Shown: positions 28,189-37,083, counted from the stretch's first letter. The stretch is 64,000 bases of DNA from Nocardioides pantholopis (GCF_003710085.1 NZ_CP033324.1:2791501-2855500); one strand, 5' to 3'. Notes: generated from the sequence alone by a model not told the origin. Numbers and translations are program-made.

Positions 28189-29526
28189 GTGCAGAACATC
28201 CTCGACGCCATCCTCAGTGACGACGCGAGCTCGCAGGACTTCGCGAGCCTCGACCTCCCCGAGTCCTACCGTGCCGTGACCGTGCACAAGGACGAGGTGG
28301 AGCTCTTCGAGGGGCTCGCGACCAAGGAGAAGGACCCCCGCAAGTCGCTGCACGTCGACGACGTCCCGCTCCCCGAGCTCGGCCCGGGCGAGGCCTTCGT
28401 GGCCGTGATGGCCAGCGCGATCAACTACAACACCGTCTGGACCTCGATCTTCGAGCCGGTCTCGACCTTCGGGTTCCTCGAGCGGTACGGCCGCACCTCG
28501 CCGCTGGGCAAGCGCCACGACCTGCCCTACCACGTCGTCGGCTCCGACCTCTCCGGAGTCGTGCTGGCCACCGGCCCCGGCGTCACGAAGTGGAAGCCCG
28601 GTGACCGGGTCGTCGCGCACTGCCTCTCCGTGGAGCTGGAGAGCCCCGACGGGCACGGCGACACGATGCTCGACCCCGAGCAGCGGATCTGGGGCTTCGA
28701 GACCAACTTCGGCGGCCTCGCCGAGGTCGCGATGGTCAAGGCCAACCAGCTGATGCCCAAGCCCGAGCACCTCACCTGGGAGGAGGCCGCCTCCCCCGGC
28801 CTGGTCAACTGCACGGCGTACCGCCAGCTCGTGAGCAAGAACGGCGGCGACATGAAGCAGGGCGACAACGTCCTGGTCTGGGGCGCCTCCGGCGGCCTGG
28901 GCGGCTTCGCGACCCAGTACGCCCTCAACGGCGGCGCCACGCCGATCTGCGTGGTCTCCAACGAGGAGAAGGCCGCCATCGCCCGCTCCATGGGCGCCGA
29001 GCTGATCATCAACCGCTCGGAGGAGGACTACCGGTTCTGGAAGGACGAGCACACCCAGGACCCCCAGGAGTGGAAGCGCTTCGGCGCCAGGATCCGCGAG
29101 CTCACCGGCGGCGAGGACATCGACATCGTCTTCGAGCACCCCGGCCGCGAGACGTTCGGCGCGTCGGTGTACGTCACCCGCAAGGGCGGCACGATCACCA
29201 CCTGCGCCTCGACCTCGGGCTACATGCACGAGTACGACAACCGCTACCTGTGGATGAACCTCAAGCGGATCATCTCCTCCCACTTCGCCAACTACCGCGA
29301 GTCCTGGGAGGCCAACCGCCTAGTGGCCAAGGGGCGGATCCACCCCACCCTGTCGCGCACCTACACCCTCGAGGAGACCGGCCAGGCGGCCCTCGACGTG
29401 CACCACAACAAGCACCAGGGCAAGGTCGGGGTGCTGTGCCTGTCCCCGCAGGAGGGGCTGGGCGTCCGCAACCACGAGCTCCGAGCCCAGCACGAGACCG
29501 CGATCAACCGGTTCCGCGGCGTCTGA
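28189..29526 (+). CDS. ccr: Crotonyl-CoA carboxylase/reductase
   Basis: 445 residues from GTG 28189, with CAGGAG seven bases upstream. It performs NADPH-dependent reductive carboxylation of crotonyl-CoA to (2S)-ethylmalonyl-CoA, the key step of the ethylmalonyl-CoA pathway and of extender-unit supply. An MDR superfamily protein: the GroES-like half has VAVMASAINYNTVWTSIFEP and PYHVVGSDLSGVV. The Rossmann half has VWGASGGLGGFATQYAL and VVSNEEKAAIARSMGAE. The C-terminal MHEYDNRYLWMNLKRI carries the His associated with CO2 handling. A long N-terminal extension plus the ERYGRTSPLGKRHDLPYH insertion separates Ccr from simple crotonyl reductases. A coiled-coil gene follows 159 bp downstream. Confidence 0.96.
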   Translation: MQNILDAILSDDASSQDFASLDLPESYRAVTVHKDEVELFEGLATKEKDPRKSLHVDDVPLPELGPGEAFVAVMASAINYNTVWTSIFEPVSTFGFLERYGRTSPLGKRHDLPYHVVGSDLSGVVLATGPGVTKWKPGDRVVAHCLSVELESPDGHGDTMLDPEQRIWGFETNFGGLAEVAMVKANQLMPKPEHLTWEEAASPGLVNCTAYRQLVSKNGGDMKQGDNVLVWGASGGLGGFATQYALNGGATPICVVSNEEKAAIARSMGAELIINRSEEDYRFWKDEHTQDPQEWKRFGARIRELTGGEDIDIVFEHPGRETFGASVYVTRKGGTITTCASTSGYMHEYDNRYLWMNLKRIISSHFANYRESWEANRLVAKGRIHPTLSRTYTLEETGQAALDVHHNKHQGKVGVLCLSPQEGLGVRNHELRAQHETAINRFRGV

Positions 29527-29685
29527 GACGCCCCGCCCCCGGGCCCGGAGCACCCCGGCTCGCGCCGCCCGCGGCAGCGAGCCGGGGTGCGTTCCGCTTC
29601 GCCCATCGGGGAGGATGGACCCCGGCGGCGCACCTCCCCCCGCGCCCCGGCAGATGCAGCGGAACCGACGGAAGAGGAACGCCAC

Positions 29686-30873
29686 ATGAGCGACCAGGGT
29701 CTGTCCATCTTCGACGACCAGCCGGAGGACCAGCCGGACGCGGAGAAGACGCAGGTGATCCCGGCCACGCCCGAGAAGCGGCCCTCCCGGCCGGCCGCTC
29801 AGGCCTCCGGCGCCACGGCGACCACCGCCCAGCCGGTGGTGCCGCCCGGGACGGCCCCGACCCGCCCGCCCGCCACGCCCGCCGAGCGGTTCCCGATCGT
29901 GCGCCGCAACGGCTACGACCCCGCTGCGGTCGACGCCCGGTTCTCCCAGCTCTTCTCCGAGCGGGCCGCCCTGAGCGCCAGCCTCACGGGGTCCGAGCAG
30001 CGGACCGCCGCGCTCGAGGCCGAGGTCGCGGCGGTCCGGCAGGAGCTCGCGGAGGCCGGCACCCCGTCGTACGCCGGGCTGGGCGGGCGCGCGAGCGCGA
30101 TGCTGCGGCTCGCCGAGGAGGAGGCCACCGAGATCCGCGAGTCCGCGGTCAGCGAGGCGCGCGAGATCCGGGAGCAGGCCGTCCGGGACGCCAAGGCGAC
30201 CCGCGACGACGCCAGCCGCGAGGCCGAGGACATGCGGATCGTGCAGCTGAAGTCGCTCGACGAGCAGCGCGCCCGGGCCATGGCCGACGCCGAGCAGGAG
30301 CGCACCCTCGCCCGCGCCGAGGCCGCGGACCTGCTGGCCTCGGCCCGTCGCGAGGCCGACCAGCTGCGGCTCGCCACCCAGCAGGAGGCCACCGAGCTGC
30401 GCACGACCGCGCAGCGCGAGGTCGAGCAGGCCCGCGCCGCCGCCGACCGCGAGGTCCAGGAGGCGCGTCGGATGCTCGCCGTCGAGAAGGAGCGGCTGGC
30501 CCGTGAGGCCACCGACTTCCACAACAACGCGACCTCCGAGACCCGCAAGCTCGTCCAGGAGGCCGAGGAGCGCGCGTCCGCGGCCGAGGAGCGCGCCCGC
30601 CAGGCGACTGCGCAGGCCACGGCCCACCGCGAGCAGGCGCAGACCGAGGCCGAGGCACTGCTCTCGCGCGCCCACCGCGAGGCCGAGCAGATCCTCGTGA
30701 CCGCGCGCAGCCAGGCCGACTCGATCGAGTCCACCGGCAACGCCGAGGTCGAGCGCGAGCTCGCCGCGACGCGGGCCGAGCTGGACCGGCTGCGCAAGCG
30801 CCGGGACGCGATCACCGCCCAGCTGGCGTCGCTGCGTGACGTGGTCGCCGGCTTCGGCGAGGACGACAGCTGA
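29686..30873 (+). CDS. FilP/Scy-like coiled-coil cytoskeletal protein
   Basis: 395 residues from ATG 29686 (GAGGAA ribosome site 8 nt upstream). Residues 1-70 are acidic, then Ala/Pro-rich and disordered. Residues about 70-115 contain FPIVRRNGYDPAAVDARF, a DivIVA-like N-terminal motif, followed by a first coiled coil. From about residue 135 to 380 there is almost uninterrupted charged coiled coil with 11-residue-like periodicity (units like REAEQILVTARSQADSIES, and EIRESAVSEAREIREQAVRD). Streptomyces Scy and FilP, polar-growth scaffold and intermediate-filament-like proteins once annotated as cellulose-binding, are encoded next to the methylmalonyl-CoA epimerase gene in the same neighbourhood as I recall. 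This gene is shorter than Scy and closer to FilP. It likely organises the cell pole with DivIVA. Confidence 0.85.
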   Translation: MSDQGLSIFDDQPEDQPDAEKTQVIPATPEKRPSRPAAQASGATATTAQPVVPPGTAPTRPPATPAERFPIVRRNGYDPAAVDARFSQLFSERAALSASLTGSEQRTAALEAEVAAVRQELAEAGTPSYAGLGGRASAMLRLAEEEATEIRESAVSEAREIREQAVRDAKATRDDASREAEDMRIVQLKSLDEQRARAMADAEQERTLARAEAADLLASARREADQLRLATQQEATELRTTAQREVEQARAAADREVQEARRMLAVEKERLAREATDFHNNATSETRKLVQEAEERASAAEERARQATAQATAHREQAQTEAEALLSRAHREAEQILVTARSQADSIESTGNAEVERELAATRAELDRLRKRRDAITAQLASLRDVVAGFGEDDS

Positions 30874-30924
30874 GCGAGCGCCTCACCACGAGCGCCGAAC
30901 CCGTCCCGGGCCCGGGGTCCGGAC

Positions 30925-31902
30925 TCAGGTCGGGGTCGCGGCCAGCCGCCGCACGCCCCGCTCCCCCGCCTTGACAGCCAGCACCCCGGCCAGGACCAGG
31001 AGGCCGCCGAGCAGCTGGACCGGCCGGGGCAGCTCGTCGAGCAGCAGCCACGAGAAGACCACGGCCGCCACCACCTCCAGCAGGGCGACGAACGAGGCGA
31101 GCCGCGAGCCGAGCCGGCGACCCGCCGCGATCCCGGTGGTGTAGGCGATCGCCGCGGTCACGATGCCGAGGCCCAGCAGCGGGAGCCACCACGGCACCGA
31201 GCCGGCGGCGTAGACCGCGTCGTCGGTCGAGGCGGTCATCGAGAGCACCCCGACCAGGCCGAGCAGGCCCAGCACGAGCGTGCCGACCAGCAGCCCGCCG
31301 GCCGCGAGCGCGAGGGCGGGCAGCCCGGTCGACTCGTCGGCGGAGATCACGAAGTACGTCGCGGCGCCGACCATGGCACCCAGTGACCACAGCACCCCGG
31401 CGGTGCTGAGGTCGGCCCCCGAGAGCAGGTCGAGCAGCAGCACCAGCCCGGCGACCGCGAGGGCGGCGCCGAGCAGCGTGACCGGGCCCGGCCGCTGTCC
31501 GTGGCGCAGCCACATCCAGACGACCACCGCCGCGGGCGCGGTGTACTCGATCAGCAGCGCCGGCCCGACCTGCATGTGCTGGACGGCGGAGAAGTAGCAG
31601 AACTGGGCGCCGGCGACGGCCAGGACGCCGTACGCCGCGACGACGCCGGCGTTGCCGCGCAGCACCGACCAGCGGCCCCGCAGCGCCCGCAGCCCGAACG
31701 GCGCGACCACCAGCGCGGCCAGCCCCACCCGCACGAGCACGACCGCGCCCGGGCTCCAGCCGGTGTCCAGCAGGCCGCGGGCGAAGGACCCGGAGAGCCC
31801 GAACGCGAGCGCCGAGGCCACCGCGAAGCCCAGGCCGCTGGCGAGTCGGGGCCCTCCGGCCGCGGGCGCGGACGAGGAGGCGTCATGAGTCACCGCGGTC
31901 AT
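30925..31902 (-). CDS. EamA/DMT-family transporter
   Basis: 325 residues, ten predicted membrane helices in two EamA halves (first near LGFAVASALAFGLSGSFARG, second near AGVLWSLGAMVGAATYFVIS). A short polar N-terminus precedes them. It probably exports a small metabolite; the substrate is unknown. ATG 31902 is used; a TAGCGT -10 (minus strand, 31916-31911) ends 8 nt upstream, so the transcript is probably leaderless. It is separated by only 38 bp from the divergent CGNR regulator gene, implying regulation by that protein. There is no sequence relationship beyond family level with the EamA gene at 20.2-21.1 kb. Confidence 0.9.
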   Translation of the reverse strand: MTAVTHDASSSAPAAGGPRLASGLGFAVASALAFGLSGSFARGLLDTGWSPGAVVLVRVGLAALVVAPFGLRALRGRWSVLRGNAGVVAAYGVLAVAGAQFCYFSAVQHMQVGPALLIEYTAPAAVVVWMWLRHGQRPGPVTLLGAALAVAGLVLLLDLLSGADLSTAGVLWSLGAMVGAATYFVISADESTGLPALALAAGGLLVGTLVLGLLGLVGVLSMTASTDDAVYAAGSVPWWLPLLGLGIVTAAIAYTTGIAAGRRLGSRLASFVALLEVVAAVVFSWLLLDELPRPVQLLGGLLVLAGVLAVKAGERGVRRLAATPT

Positions 31903-31940
31903 GGGTAATGACGCTAGGCGGCGCCGAGTAACCTGTCAAC
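31903..31940. promoter_or_regulatory. Compact divergent leaderless promoters (EamA / CGNR)
   Basis: 38 bp between start codons. Minus-strand TAGCGT at 31916-31911 lies 8 nt from the EamA ATG; plus-strand TAACCT at 31929-31934 lies 6 nt from the CGNR GTG. Each promoter's -35 region must overlap the other promoter or gene. Confidence 0.55.
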
Positions 31941-32483
31941 GTGCCGTTCAACCATGACACCGAGATGGCGCTCCAGAGCGCGGTGGTGCTCGCGAACTCC
32001 GCCCTCGAGCCGGACACGCTGAGCACGACAGCGGACCTCGACGAGTTCTACCAGCACCACGACTACACCGGGCGCCACGACCGCACCCGCGCCGAGCTCG
32101 ACGAGGTGCGCGCACTGCGCCCGAAGCTGCGCGAGCTGCTCACCGCCGACCGGGACCGGGCGGTGGACCTGGTCAACGCGATGCTGCTCGAGGCGCGCGC
32201 CCTCCCCCAGCTGGTCCGCCACGACGACTGGGACTGGCACCTGCACGCGGTCACCCCCGACGCCCCGCTCGCGGTCCGGATCACCGTCGAGACCGCGATG
32301 GCGATGGTCGACGTGATCCGCGCCGACGAGCTCTCACGGCTCGGGGTGTGCGCCGACGACGAGTGCGACGGCCTGGTCCTCGACCTGTCCCGCAACCGCT
32401 CGAAGCGGTTCTGCTCGGTGGGCTGCGGCAACCGCAACGCGGTCGCCGCCTACCGGGCCCGCCAGGCGGCGGGGGCCGAGTAG
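31941..32483 (+). CDS. CGNR zinc-finger (ABATE domain) transcription regulator
   Basis: 180 residues from GTG 31941. The N-terminal ~120 residues are an all-helical ABATE-type domain (LREL, ARALPQLVRHDDWDWHLH). The C-terminal zinc finger has two Cys (VCADDECDGL) followed by RFCSVGCGNRNAVAAYRARQ, the CGNR motif giving the family its name. Such proteins are thought to sense a ligand with the N-terminal domain and bind DNA through the CGNR segment. Its position head-to-head with an EamA exporter is a recurrent actinobacterial arrangement and suggests it controls that exporter. Confidence 0.92.
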   Translation: MPFNHDTEMALQSAVVLANSALEPDTLSTTADLDEFYQHHDYTGRHDRTRAELDEVRALRPKLRELLTADRDRAVDLVNAMLLEARALPQLVRHDDWDWHLHAVTPDAPLAVRITVETAMAMVDVIRADELSRLGVCADDECDGLVLDLSRNRSKRFCSVGCGNRNAVAAYRARQAAGAE

Positions 32484-32514
32484 CTCCGCCGGCCGGGCCG
32501 GAGGCAGGTCGACC

Positions 32515-33294
32515 TCAGCAGAAGCGGCGCGTCCCGCGCACCGAGACCGCCCGGTCGCGCAGCACCACCGGCCACAGCGCCCCGTGGGTCCGGCAGGTGC
32601 GCCGGAAGTCCCGGCGCCGGTACTCCACGGCCAGCACCCGCCGCCCGTACGTCGCGGCGTACCGACCGCACTCGGCGTAGCGCCCGCACTCCTCGGCCAC
32701 GGCGAAGTCGAAGCCGAGCCGGGTCCCGCGCAGCCCGGGCAGGTTCTTCTGGCCCACGGCCAGCCCGCTGCGGTGAGCAGCGCGCACCAGCAGCCGGGCG
32801 TAGGCGACGGCGTGCCGGCGCCGCAGCAGCCCACCGCTGCGGGTGAACGAGTCGAGGTTGTCCAGCTCGGCGGCGTCGAACCCGGCGCGGGCGCAGCCGT
32901 CGAGCCAGCGGCCCACGATCCGCGCCAGGCGCTCGCGCCGGTCGCGGGTGCGCAGATCGAGCAGCCACTCGCCCCAGGCCTGGTCGGCGACCGGCCGCCC
33001 GCGGCGGTGCAGCACCAGACGCATCCGGGAGCGCCAGTCGCGCAGCTCGTCGGGCTGGGTCTGGAACGCGTTGACGTAGCAGATGTTGTAGCGCCCGGCG
33101 ACGGGTGCCGCGCGCCGGTCGCGGACCACCACGCCCACGCGGGCCGGCGTCGGACGCGGGCCACCGAGCTGGTAGTCGCCGTCGGTGTCGGCCGGCCAGG
33201 GCTCGGGCGCCGCGGAGGCGGGCGAGGCCGGCGTGAGCGTCAGGGCCAGGAGCAGGGCCAGGAGGGCAGCGGGCAGCGGGCCGGTCGCGCGCAC
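32515..33294 (-). CDS. Secreted GH114-type (endo-alpha-1,4-polygalactosaminidase-like) protein
   Basis: 259 residues from GTG 33294. A signal peptide (residues 1-28, LPAALLALLLALTLTPASPA, cut after ASA) is followed by a TIM-barrel-like domain with the family's landmarks: YNICYVNAFQTQPDELRDW, WLLDLR, FDAAELDNLDSFTRSGG and AVAEECGRYAEC. The conserved Asp in LDNLD is the probable catalytic carboxylate. GH114 enzymes hydrolyse galactosaminogalactan in fungi; in bacteria the substrate is mostly unknown but is likely an exopolysaccharide. The GTG lies 3 bp after the stop of the upstream membrane-protein gene, so they form an operon. Confidence 0.85.
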   Translation of the reverse strand: MRATGPLPAALLALLLALTLTPASPASAAPEPWPADTDGDYQLGGPRPTPARVGVVVRDRRAAPVAGRYNICYVNAFQTQPDELRDWRSRMRLVLHRRGRPVADQAWGEWLLDLRTRDRRERLARIVGRWLDGCARAGFDAAELDNLDSFTRSGGLLRRRHAVAYARLLVRAAHRSGLAVGQKNLPGLRGTRLGFDFAVAEECGRYAECGRYAATYGRRVLAVEYRRRDFRRTCRTHGALWPVVLRDRAVSVRGTRRFC

Positions 33295-33297
33295 GAC

Positions 33298-34077
33298 CTA
33301 GAAGTCGAATCCGTCGAACATGTCCCCGATCCCGTCGCCGATGCCGCCGATCCCGTCGCCGATCCCGCCGAGCATGTCGCCCATGCCCTCACCGAGCTCG
33401 CCGAGCGCGTCGAAGCCGCCGAGGCCGCCGAACATCAGGCCGGCGAACATGAAGTTCATCGGCGCGAAGCCGCCGAAGTAGCCGGCGGCGTAGGGCTGGT
33501 AGGCGCGGCCGCCCTGCCAGTACGGCACCCGTCGGGCACCGACCATCACCTGGCGCACGTCCGGGTCCGCGCCGGCGGTGACGCGCTCGGCATCCAGGGT
33601 GCACGCGGGGACGTCGCGGCGGGTGCCACCCGGCGGCGTCCACGGCACGTCCTGCACCGACGGGCCGTGGCGAGGGTCGAAGAAGCAGGGCGGGCGCCGG
33701 GTCGGCAGCGGCTCGCCGTGCACCCGGGCACGCACGCAGGCCACTGCATACCGGCCGTCCTCGATGATCGTGGTGACGTGCCGGACGTCGTCGGGCCGCT
33801 GCATCCCGTCGCCAGCGGTCTTCGCGGACTCGTAGGCGTCCAGCGCGCGCTGGTAGTCGGCGTTGGCGCCGGCGTCGAGCGGCTGCCCCGCGAGCTCGAG
33901 GTCGAGGTCCTGGAGGTCGACGCCGAAGGCCGTGATGTCCTCGGCGGCCAGCTTCTTCACCGGGGCCAGCTCGGCCTCGCGGCGCTCGAGCTCACGTTGC
34001 CGGGACCGCTTGTTCGTGGCGACGACCAGCCACGCGACGGCCGCGACCACGACGAGGACCACCAGCAGCTCCACCAT
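33298..34077 (-). CDS. Membrane-anchored protein of unknown function with Gly-rich repeat tail
   Basis: 259 residues from ATG 34077. Residues 2-20 form one membrane helix (VELLVVLVVVAAVAWLVVA), with a charged stretch after it suggesting the rest faces the cytoplasm or forms a short coiled coil (RQRELERREAELAPVKKL). The central region has conserved-looking features (ALDAYESAK, PPCFFDPRHGPSVQDVPWTP, VPACTLDAERV, including two Cys). The last ~60 residues are Gly/Met/Phe-rich, ending in repeats of GGIGDGIG and MFDGFDF. I cannot assign a family. It has a leaderless-type -10 (TACGCT) 6 nt upstream, divergent from the SRPBCC gene, and is co-transcribed with the GH114 gene. Confidence 0.7.
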   Translation of the reverse strand: MVELLVVLVVVAAVAWLVVATNKRSRQRELERREAELAPVKKLAAEDITAFGVDLQDLDLELAGQPLDAGANADYQRALDAYESAKTAGDGMQRPDDVRHVTTIIEDGRYAVACVRARVHGEPLPTRRPPCFFDPRHGPSVQDVPWTPPGGTRRDVPACTLDAERVTAGADPDVRQVMVGARRVPYWQGGRAYQPYAAGYFGGFAPMNFMFAGLMFGGLGGFDALGELGEGMGDMLGGIGDGIGGIGDGIGDMFDGFDF

Positions 34078-34129
34078 GGGCCCAGCGTACGCGGCGGCCC
34101 GAGCACGGGCACTCTGGCAGGATCGCGCC
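34078..34129. promoter_or_regulatory. Divergent leaderless promoters (membrane protein / SRPBCC)
   Basis: 52-bp intergenic. Minus-strand TACGCT (34089-34084) is 6 nt from ATG 34077; plus-strand CAGGAT (34118-34123) is 6 nt from GTG 34130. Confidence 0.4.
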
Positions 34130-34621
34130 GTGACCACGACCCGCATCGAGACCTCGAGGCTCATCCCCGCCCCGCCCGCAGCGATCTTCGCCCTGCTGTG
34201 CGACCCGCAGGGCCACGTCGCGATCGACGCGACCGGGATGCTGCAGGACGCCACCGGCGACCCGGTCCGTGAGGCCGGCGACTCCTTCGCGGTGCACATG
34301 GACCGCGAGTCGCTGGGCGACCTCCCGGAGATGGGCCGCTACGACGTCACGGTGACGATCCGCGACCTCGAGCCCGACGCGCTGATCTCGTGGACCATCC
34401 TGGGCCGGGTCCGGCCCCAGATCGGCCACGTGTACGGCTACCGGCTCGCGGAGGCGGACGGCGGGACCCTGGTGACCTCGTTCTACGACTGGTCCGACAT
34501 CCACCCCGACTGGCGGGCGCTGGACATGTTCCCGGTCGTCTCCGAGGACGCCCTGCGCGCCACGCTGGGCATCCTCGACCGGACCGTGCGGCGGGGCTAC
34601 CCGCACCCCGCCGCCGACTGA
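34130..34621 (+). CDS. SRPBCC-family (START/polyketide cyclase-like) protein
   Basis: 163 residues from GTG 34130 (TTTRIETSRLIPAPPAAIFA start). The helix-grip fold is recognisable: a beta strand ending in IPAPPAAIFALLCDPQGH, central strands (DVTVTIRDLEPDALISWTIL) and the long C-terminal helix (ATLGILDRTVRRGYPHP). These proteins bind hydrophobic ligands, and some act as cyclases or Hsp90 co-chaperones; the ligand here is unknown. It is a single gene, convergent with the dehydrogenase gene 18 bp away. The long upstream frame is antisense to the neighbouring gene. Confidence 0.85.
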   Translation: MTTTRIETSRLIPAPPAAIFALLCDPQGHVAIDATGMLQDATGDPVREAGDSFAVHMDRESLGDLPEMGRYDVTVTIRDLEPDALISWTILGRVRPQIGHVYGYRLAEADGGTLVTSFYDWSDIHPDWRALDMFPVVSEDALRATLGILDRTVRRGYPHPAAD

Positions 34622-34639
34622 CCCCACGACCGGGCGCGC

Positions 34640-36460
34640 TCAGCGCCTGCGGTGGTCCCGGAACCCGCGGCCGGTCTTGCGACCCAGGTAGCCAGCGGTC
34701 ACCAGGTGCTCCAGCAACGGCGCCGGCGCGAAGCCCGGCTCGCGGAACTCCAGGTAGAGCTCGCGCTGGATGGCCAGCGAGACGTCGTTCCCGACCACGT
34801 CGAGCAGCTCGAAGGGGCCCATCGGCAGCGCGCAGCCCAGCTTCATCGCGGTGTCGATGTCGTCGGCGTCGGCGTAGTGGGCCTCGAGCATCTTCACCGC
34901 GTCGTTGAGGTAGGGGAACAGCAGCGCGTTGACGATGAACCCGGCCCGGTCGCCGCAGGAGACAGCTGTCTTGCCGACCCGGTCGCACACGGCCAGCACC
35001 GTCTCGGTGACCTCCTCGTCGGTGGAGACCGTGGAGACGACCTCGACCAGCTTCATCACGGTCGCCGGGTTGAAGAAGTGCATCCCGATGACGTCCTGGG
35101 GCCGCTCGGTCACCGCGGCCATCGAGATGATCGGCAGGCTGGAGGTCGTCGTGGCGAGGATGGCTCCGGGCTTGCAGATCTCGTCGAGGTTGCGGAACAG
35201 CGTGCTCTTGATGGCGAGGTCCTCGGCGATCGCCTCGACGACCAGGTCCACGTCCGCGAGGTCCTCCAGGCTCGTGGTGCCGCGGACCCGCCCGAGAACC
35301 TCGGCCTTCTGGTCCTCGGTGGCGCGGCCGCGCTGGATCTGCTTGTCGAAGCTGCGGGCGATCGTGGCCACCACGCCGTCGACCTTGTCCTGGCTGCGAC
35401 CGGTGTAGAGCACGTCGTACCCGGCCTTCGCGAAGACCTCCACGATCCCGCTCGCCATGGTCCCCGTGCCGACCACGCCGACCAGCCGGATCTCGCGGCG
35501 CAGCGCCGGCCTCTGGTCGGCCGACGGCGTCCGGTCGTCGGCGACGACGACCGGGCTGTCCGGCGCCTCGTAGGTGTAGAACCCGCGCCCGGTCTTGCGG
35601 CCGAGCAGCCCCGCGGTCACCATCTGCTTGAGGATCGGCGCCGGCGCGTGCAGGCGGTCGCGGCCCTGGCGGTACATCGTCTCGAGGATCTCGTACGCCG
35701 TGTCCAGCCCGATCAGGTCCAGCAGCGCCAACGGGCCCATCGGGTAGCCGCAGCCGTAGCGCATCGCGGCGTCGATGTCCTCGCGGGAGGCGTACCTGGC
35801 CTCGTACATCGAGACCGCGTGGTTGAGGTAGCCGAAGAGCAGCGTGTTCGCGATGAACCCGGCCTTGTCGCCGCAGACGACAGCGCTCTTGCCGAGCCCC
35901 TCGACCAGCGCCCGCACCCGCTCGAGCACGGCGCCCTCGGTGACCACCGTGCGGACCACCTCGACGAGGTCCTGGACCGGCGCCGGGTTGAAGAAGTGCA
36001 TGCCGACCACGCGCCCGGGGCGGGCCGTCGCGGCCGAGAGGTCGGTGACCGAGAGCGAGGACGTGTTGGTAGCGAGCACGGCGTCGGGCCCGACGATCCC
36101 GTCGAGCTCACGGAAGACCCGCTTCTTCAGGTCCATCGACTCGCCGACCGCCTCGACCACGAGCGACGCCTCGGCGAGGTCGGCCATCGAGGTGGTCGTG
36201 GTGATCCGTCCCAGGATCTCCTGGGCCTCGGCCTCGGTGATCTTGCCGCGCTGCACGGCCCGCCCGGTGGAGTGCTCCAGGTGCTGGCGGCCCCGGGCGA
36301 GGGGCTCCTCACCCTGCTCCACCCCGACCACTGCATAGCCGTGCCGGGCGAAGACCTCGGCGATGCCGGCGCCCATGGTGCCGAGGCCGACGACCCCGAC
36401 GGTGGTGCCGGGAACGGGCGGAGCTGCGGACTCGGTGGCCGGTGCGGGGGCGCTCGTCAT
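34640..36460 (-). CDS. 3-hydroxyacyl-CoA (3-hydroxybutyryl-CoA) dehydrogenase, two tandem copies in one chain
   Basis: About 606 residues. Two complete HAD modules are fused: residues about 20-300 with the dinucleotide fold [20 protein letters not shown], catalytic [18 protein letters not shown] and [10 protein letters not shown], and residues about 320-600 with [38 protein letters not shown] and [10 protein letters not shown]. Both retain the catalytic His and the C-terminal dimerisation helices, so the protein is a covalent pseudo-dimer. It oxidises (3S)-3-hydroxyacyl-CoA or reduces acetoacetyl-CoA with NAD(P)H. ATGs exist at 36481, 36472 and 36460; the last is chosen because the first overlaps a palindrome that looks like an operator. 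It probably works with the thiolase and Ccr. Confidence 0.93.
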   Translation of the reverse strand: MTSAPAPATESAAPPVPGTTVGVVGLGTMGAGIAEVFARHGYAVVGVEQGEEPLARGRQHLEHSTGRAVQRGKITEAEAQEILGRITTTTSMADLAEASLVVEAVGESMDLKKRVFRELDGIVGPDAVLATNTSSLSVTDLSAATARPGRVVGMHFFNPAPVQDLVEVVRTVVTEGAVLERVRALVEGLGKSAVVCGDKAGFIANTLLFGYLNHAVSMYEARYASREDIDAAMRYGCGYPMGPLALLDLIGLDTAYEILETMYRQGRDRLHAPAPILKQMVTAGLLGRKTGRGFYTYEAPDSPVVVADDRTPSADQRPALRREIRLVGVVGTGTMASGIVEVFAKAGYDVLYTGRSQDKVDGVVATIARSFDKQIQRGRATEDQKAEVLGRVRGTTSLEDLADVDLVVEAIAEDLAIKSTLFRNLDEICKPGAILATTTSSLPIISMAAVTERPQDVIGMHFFNPATVMKLVEVVSTVSTDEEVTETVLAVCDRVGKTAVSCGDRAGFIVNALLFPYLNDAVKMLEAHYADADDIDTAMKLGCALPMGPFELLDVVGNDVSLAIQRELYLEFREPGFAPAPLLEHLVTAGYLGRKTGRGFRDHRRR

Positions 36461-36480
36461 GCCGGGGATCATGGCATGCA

Positions 36481-36510
36481 TTACCGCCGGGTAACAGTGA
36501 CCAATCCCAT
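36481..36510 (-). promoter_or_regulatory. Candidate operator upstream of the dehydrogenase gene
   Basis: TTACCGCCGGGTAA at 36481-36494 is a near-perfect palindrome and fits the TTACC-N3-GGGTA pattern seen before ccr and the mutase gene. A GTCAC element follows nearby on the minus strand (GGTCACTG). Confidence 0.45.
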
Positions 36511-36514
36511 CGCC

Positions 36515-37045
36515 TCAGCTCTGGCGCGCGAGCCTCGCGTGCATCAGAATCCGCTCCCCGTGCCGATCCAGCCCCAGGGCGCGCTCGCGGTCGCGCAGCC
36601 GGCGCTGCCAGGGCTCGGGATCGGCCACCGCGACGAACCCCAGGCGCTCGTAGAACGGCCCGTTCCATGGCACGTCGCGGTAGGTGCTCAGCGACATCCG
36701 GTCGAAGCCAGCCCAGCGGGCCTCCTCCATCGCCGCCCGGACCAGCGCCGCGCCGATCCCCTGCCGGCCGTGGTCGGGATGCACCGCGAGCTGCTCCAGA
36801 TGGGCCGCGCCGTCGATCTCCAGGACGTGGGCGAACCCGACCGGCGGGTCCCCGGCCACCAGGAGGAACCCGGGCTGGTCGGCCCGGCTTCCCCCCGAGG
36901 GGGCCGGCGCCACCAGGGGGTCCCCGGCCAGGTCGCCCCACAGCGCCTCGAAGAGCGCGCCCCCGGCGTCCTCGATCGCGCCGAGGTGGCGCAGGTCCGA
37001 GGGACGGGCCAGGCGGACCGGGAGACCGACGGCATCGGTGGGCAT
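36515..37045 (-). CDS. GNAT-family N-acetyltransferase
   Basis: 176 residues. A complete GNAT fold: beta1 [20 protein letters not shown], the acetyl-CoA loop [20 protein letters not shown] (Q/RxxGxG/A) near residue 95, and the C-terminal [12 protein letters not shown]. The substrate is unknown; a small-molecule amine is as likely as a protein. A TAGGGT -10 (minus strand, 37057-37052) is 6 nt before the ATG. It is divergent from nucS with 38 bp between them. Confidence 0.9.
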   Translation of the reverse strand: MPTDAVGLPVRLARPSDLRHLGAIEDAGGALFEALWGDLAGDPLVAPAPSGGSRADQPGFLLVAGDPPVGFAHVLEIDGAAHLEQLAVHPDHGRQGIGAALVRAAMEEARWAGFDRMSLSTYRDVPWNGPFYERLGFVAVADPEPWQRRLRDRERALGLDRHGERILMHARLARQS

Positions 37046-37083
37046 GCGGGGACCCTACGCGCGGGCAGGTAGCCTCTGCGCCC
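37046..37083. promoter_or_regulatory. Compact divergent leaderless promoters (GNAT / nucS)
   Basis: 38 bp between start codons. Minus-strand TAGGGT (37057-37052) lies 6 nt from the GNAT ATG; plus-strand TAGCCT (37070-37075) lies 8 nt from the nucS GTG. The same geometry is seen at 31903-31940. Confidence 0.5.
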
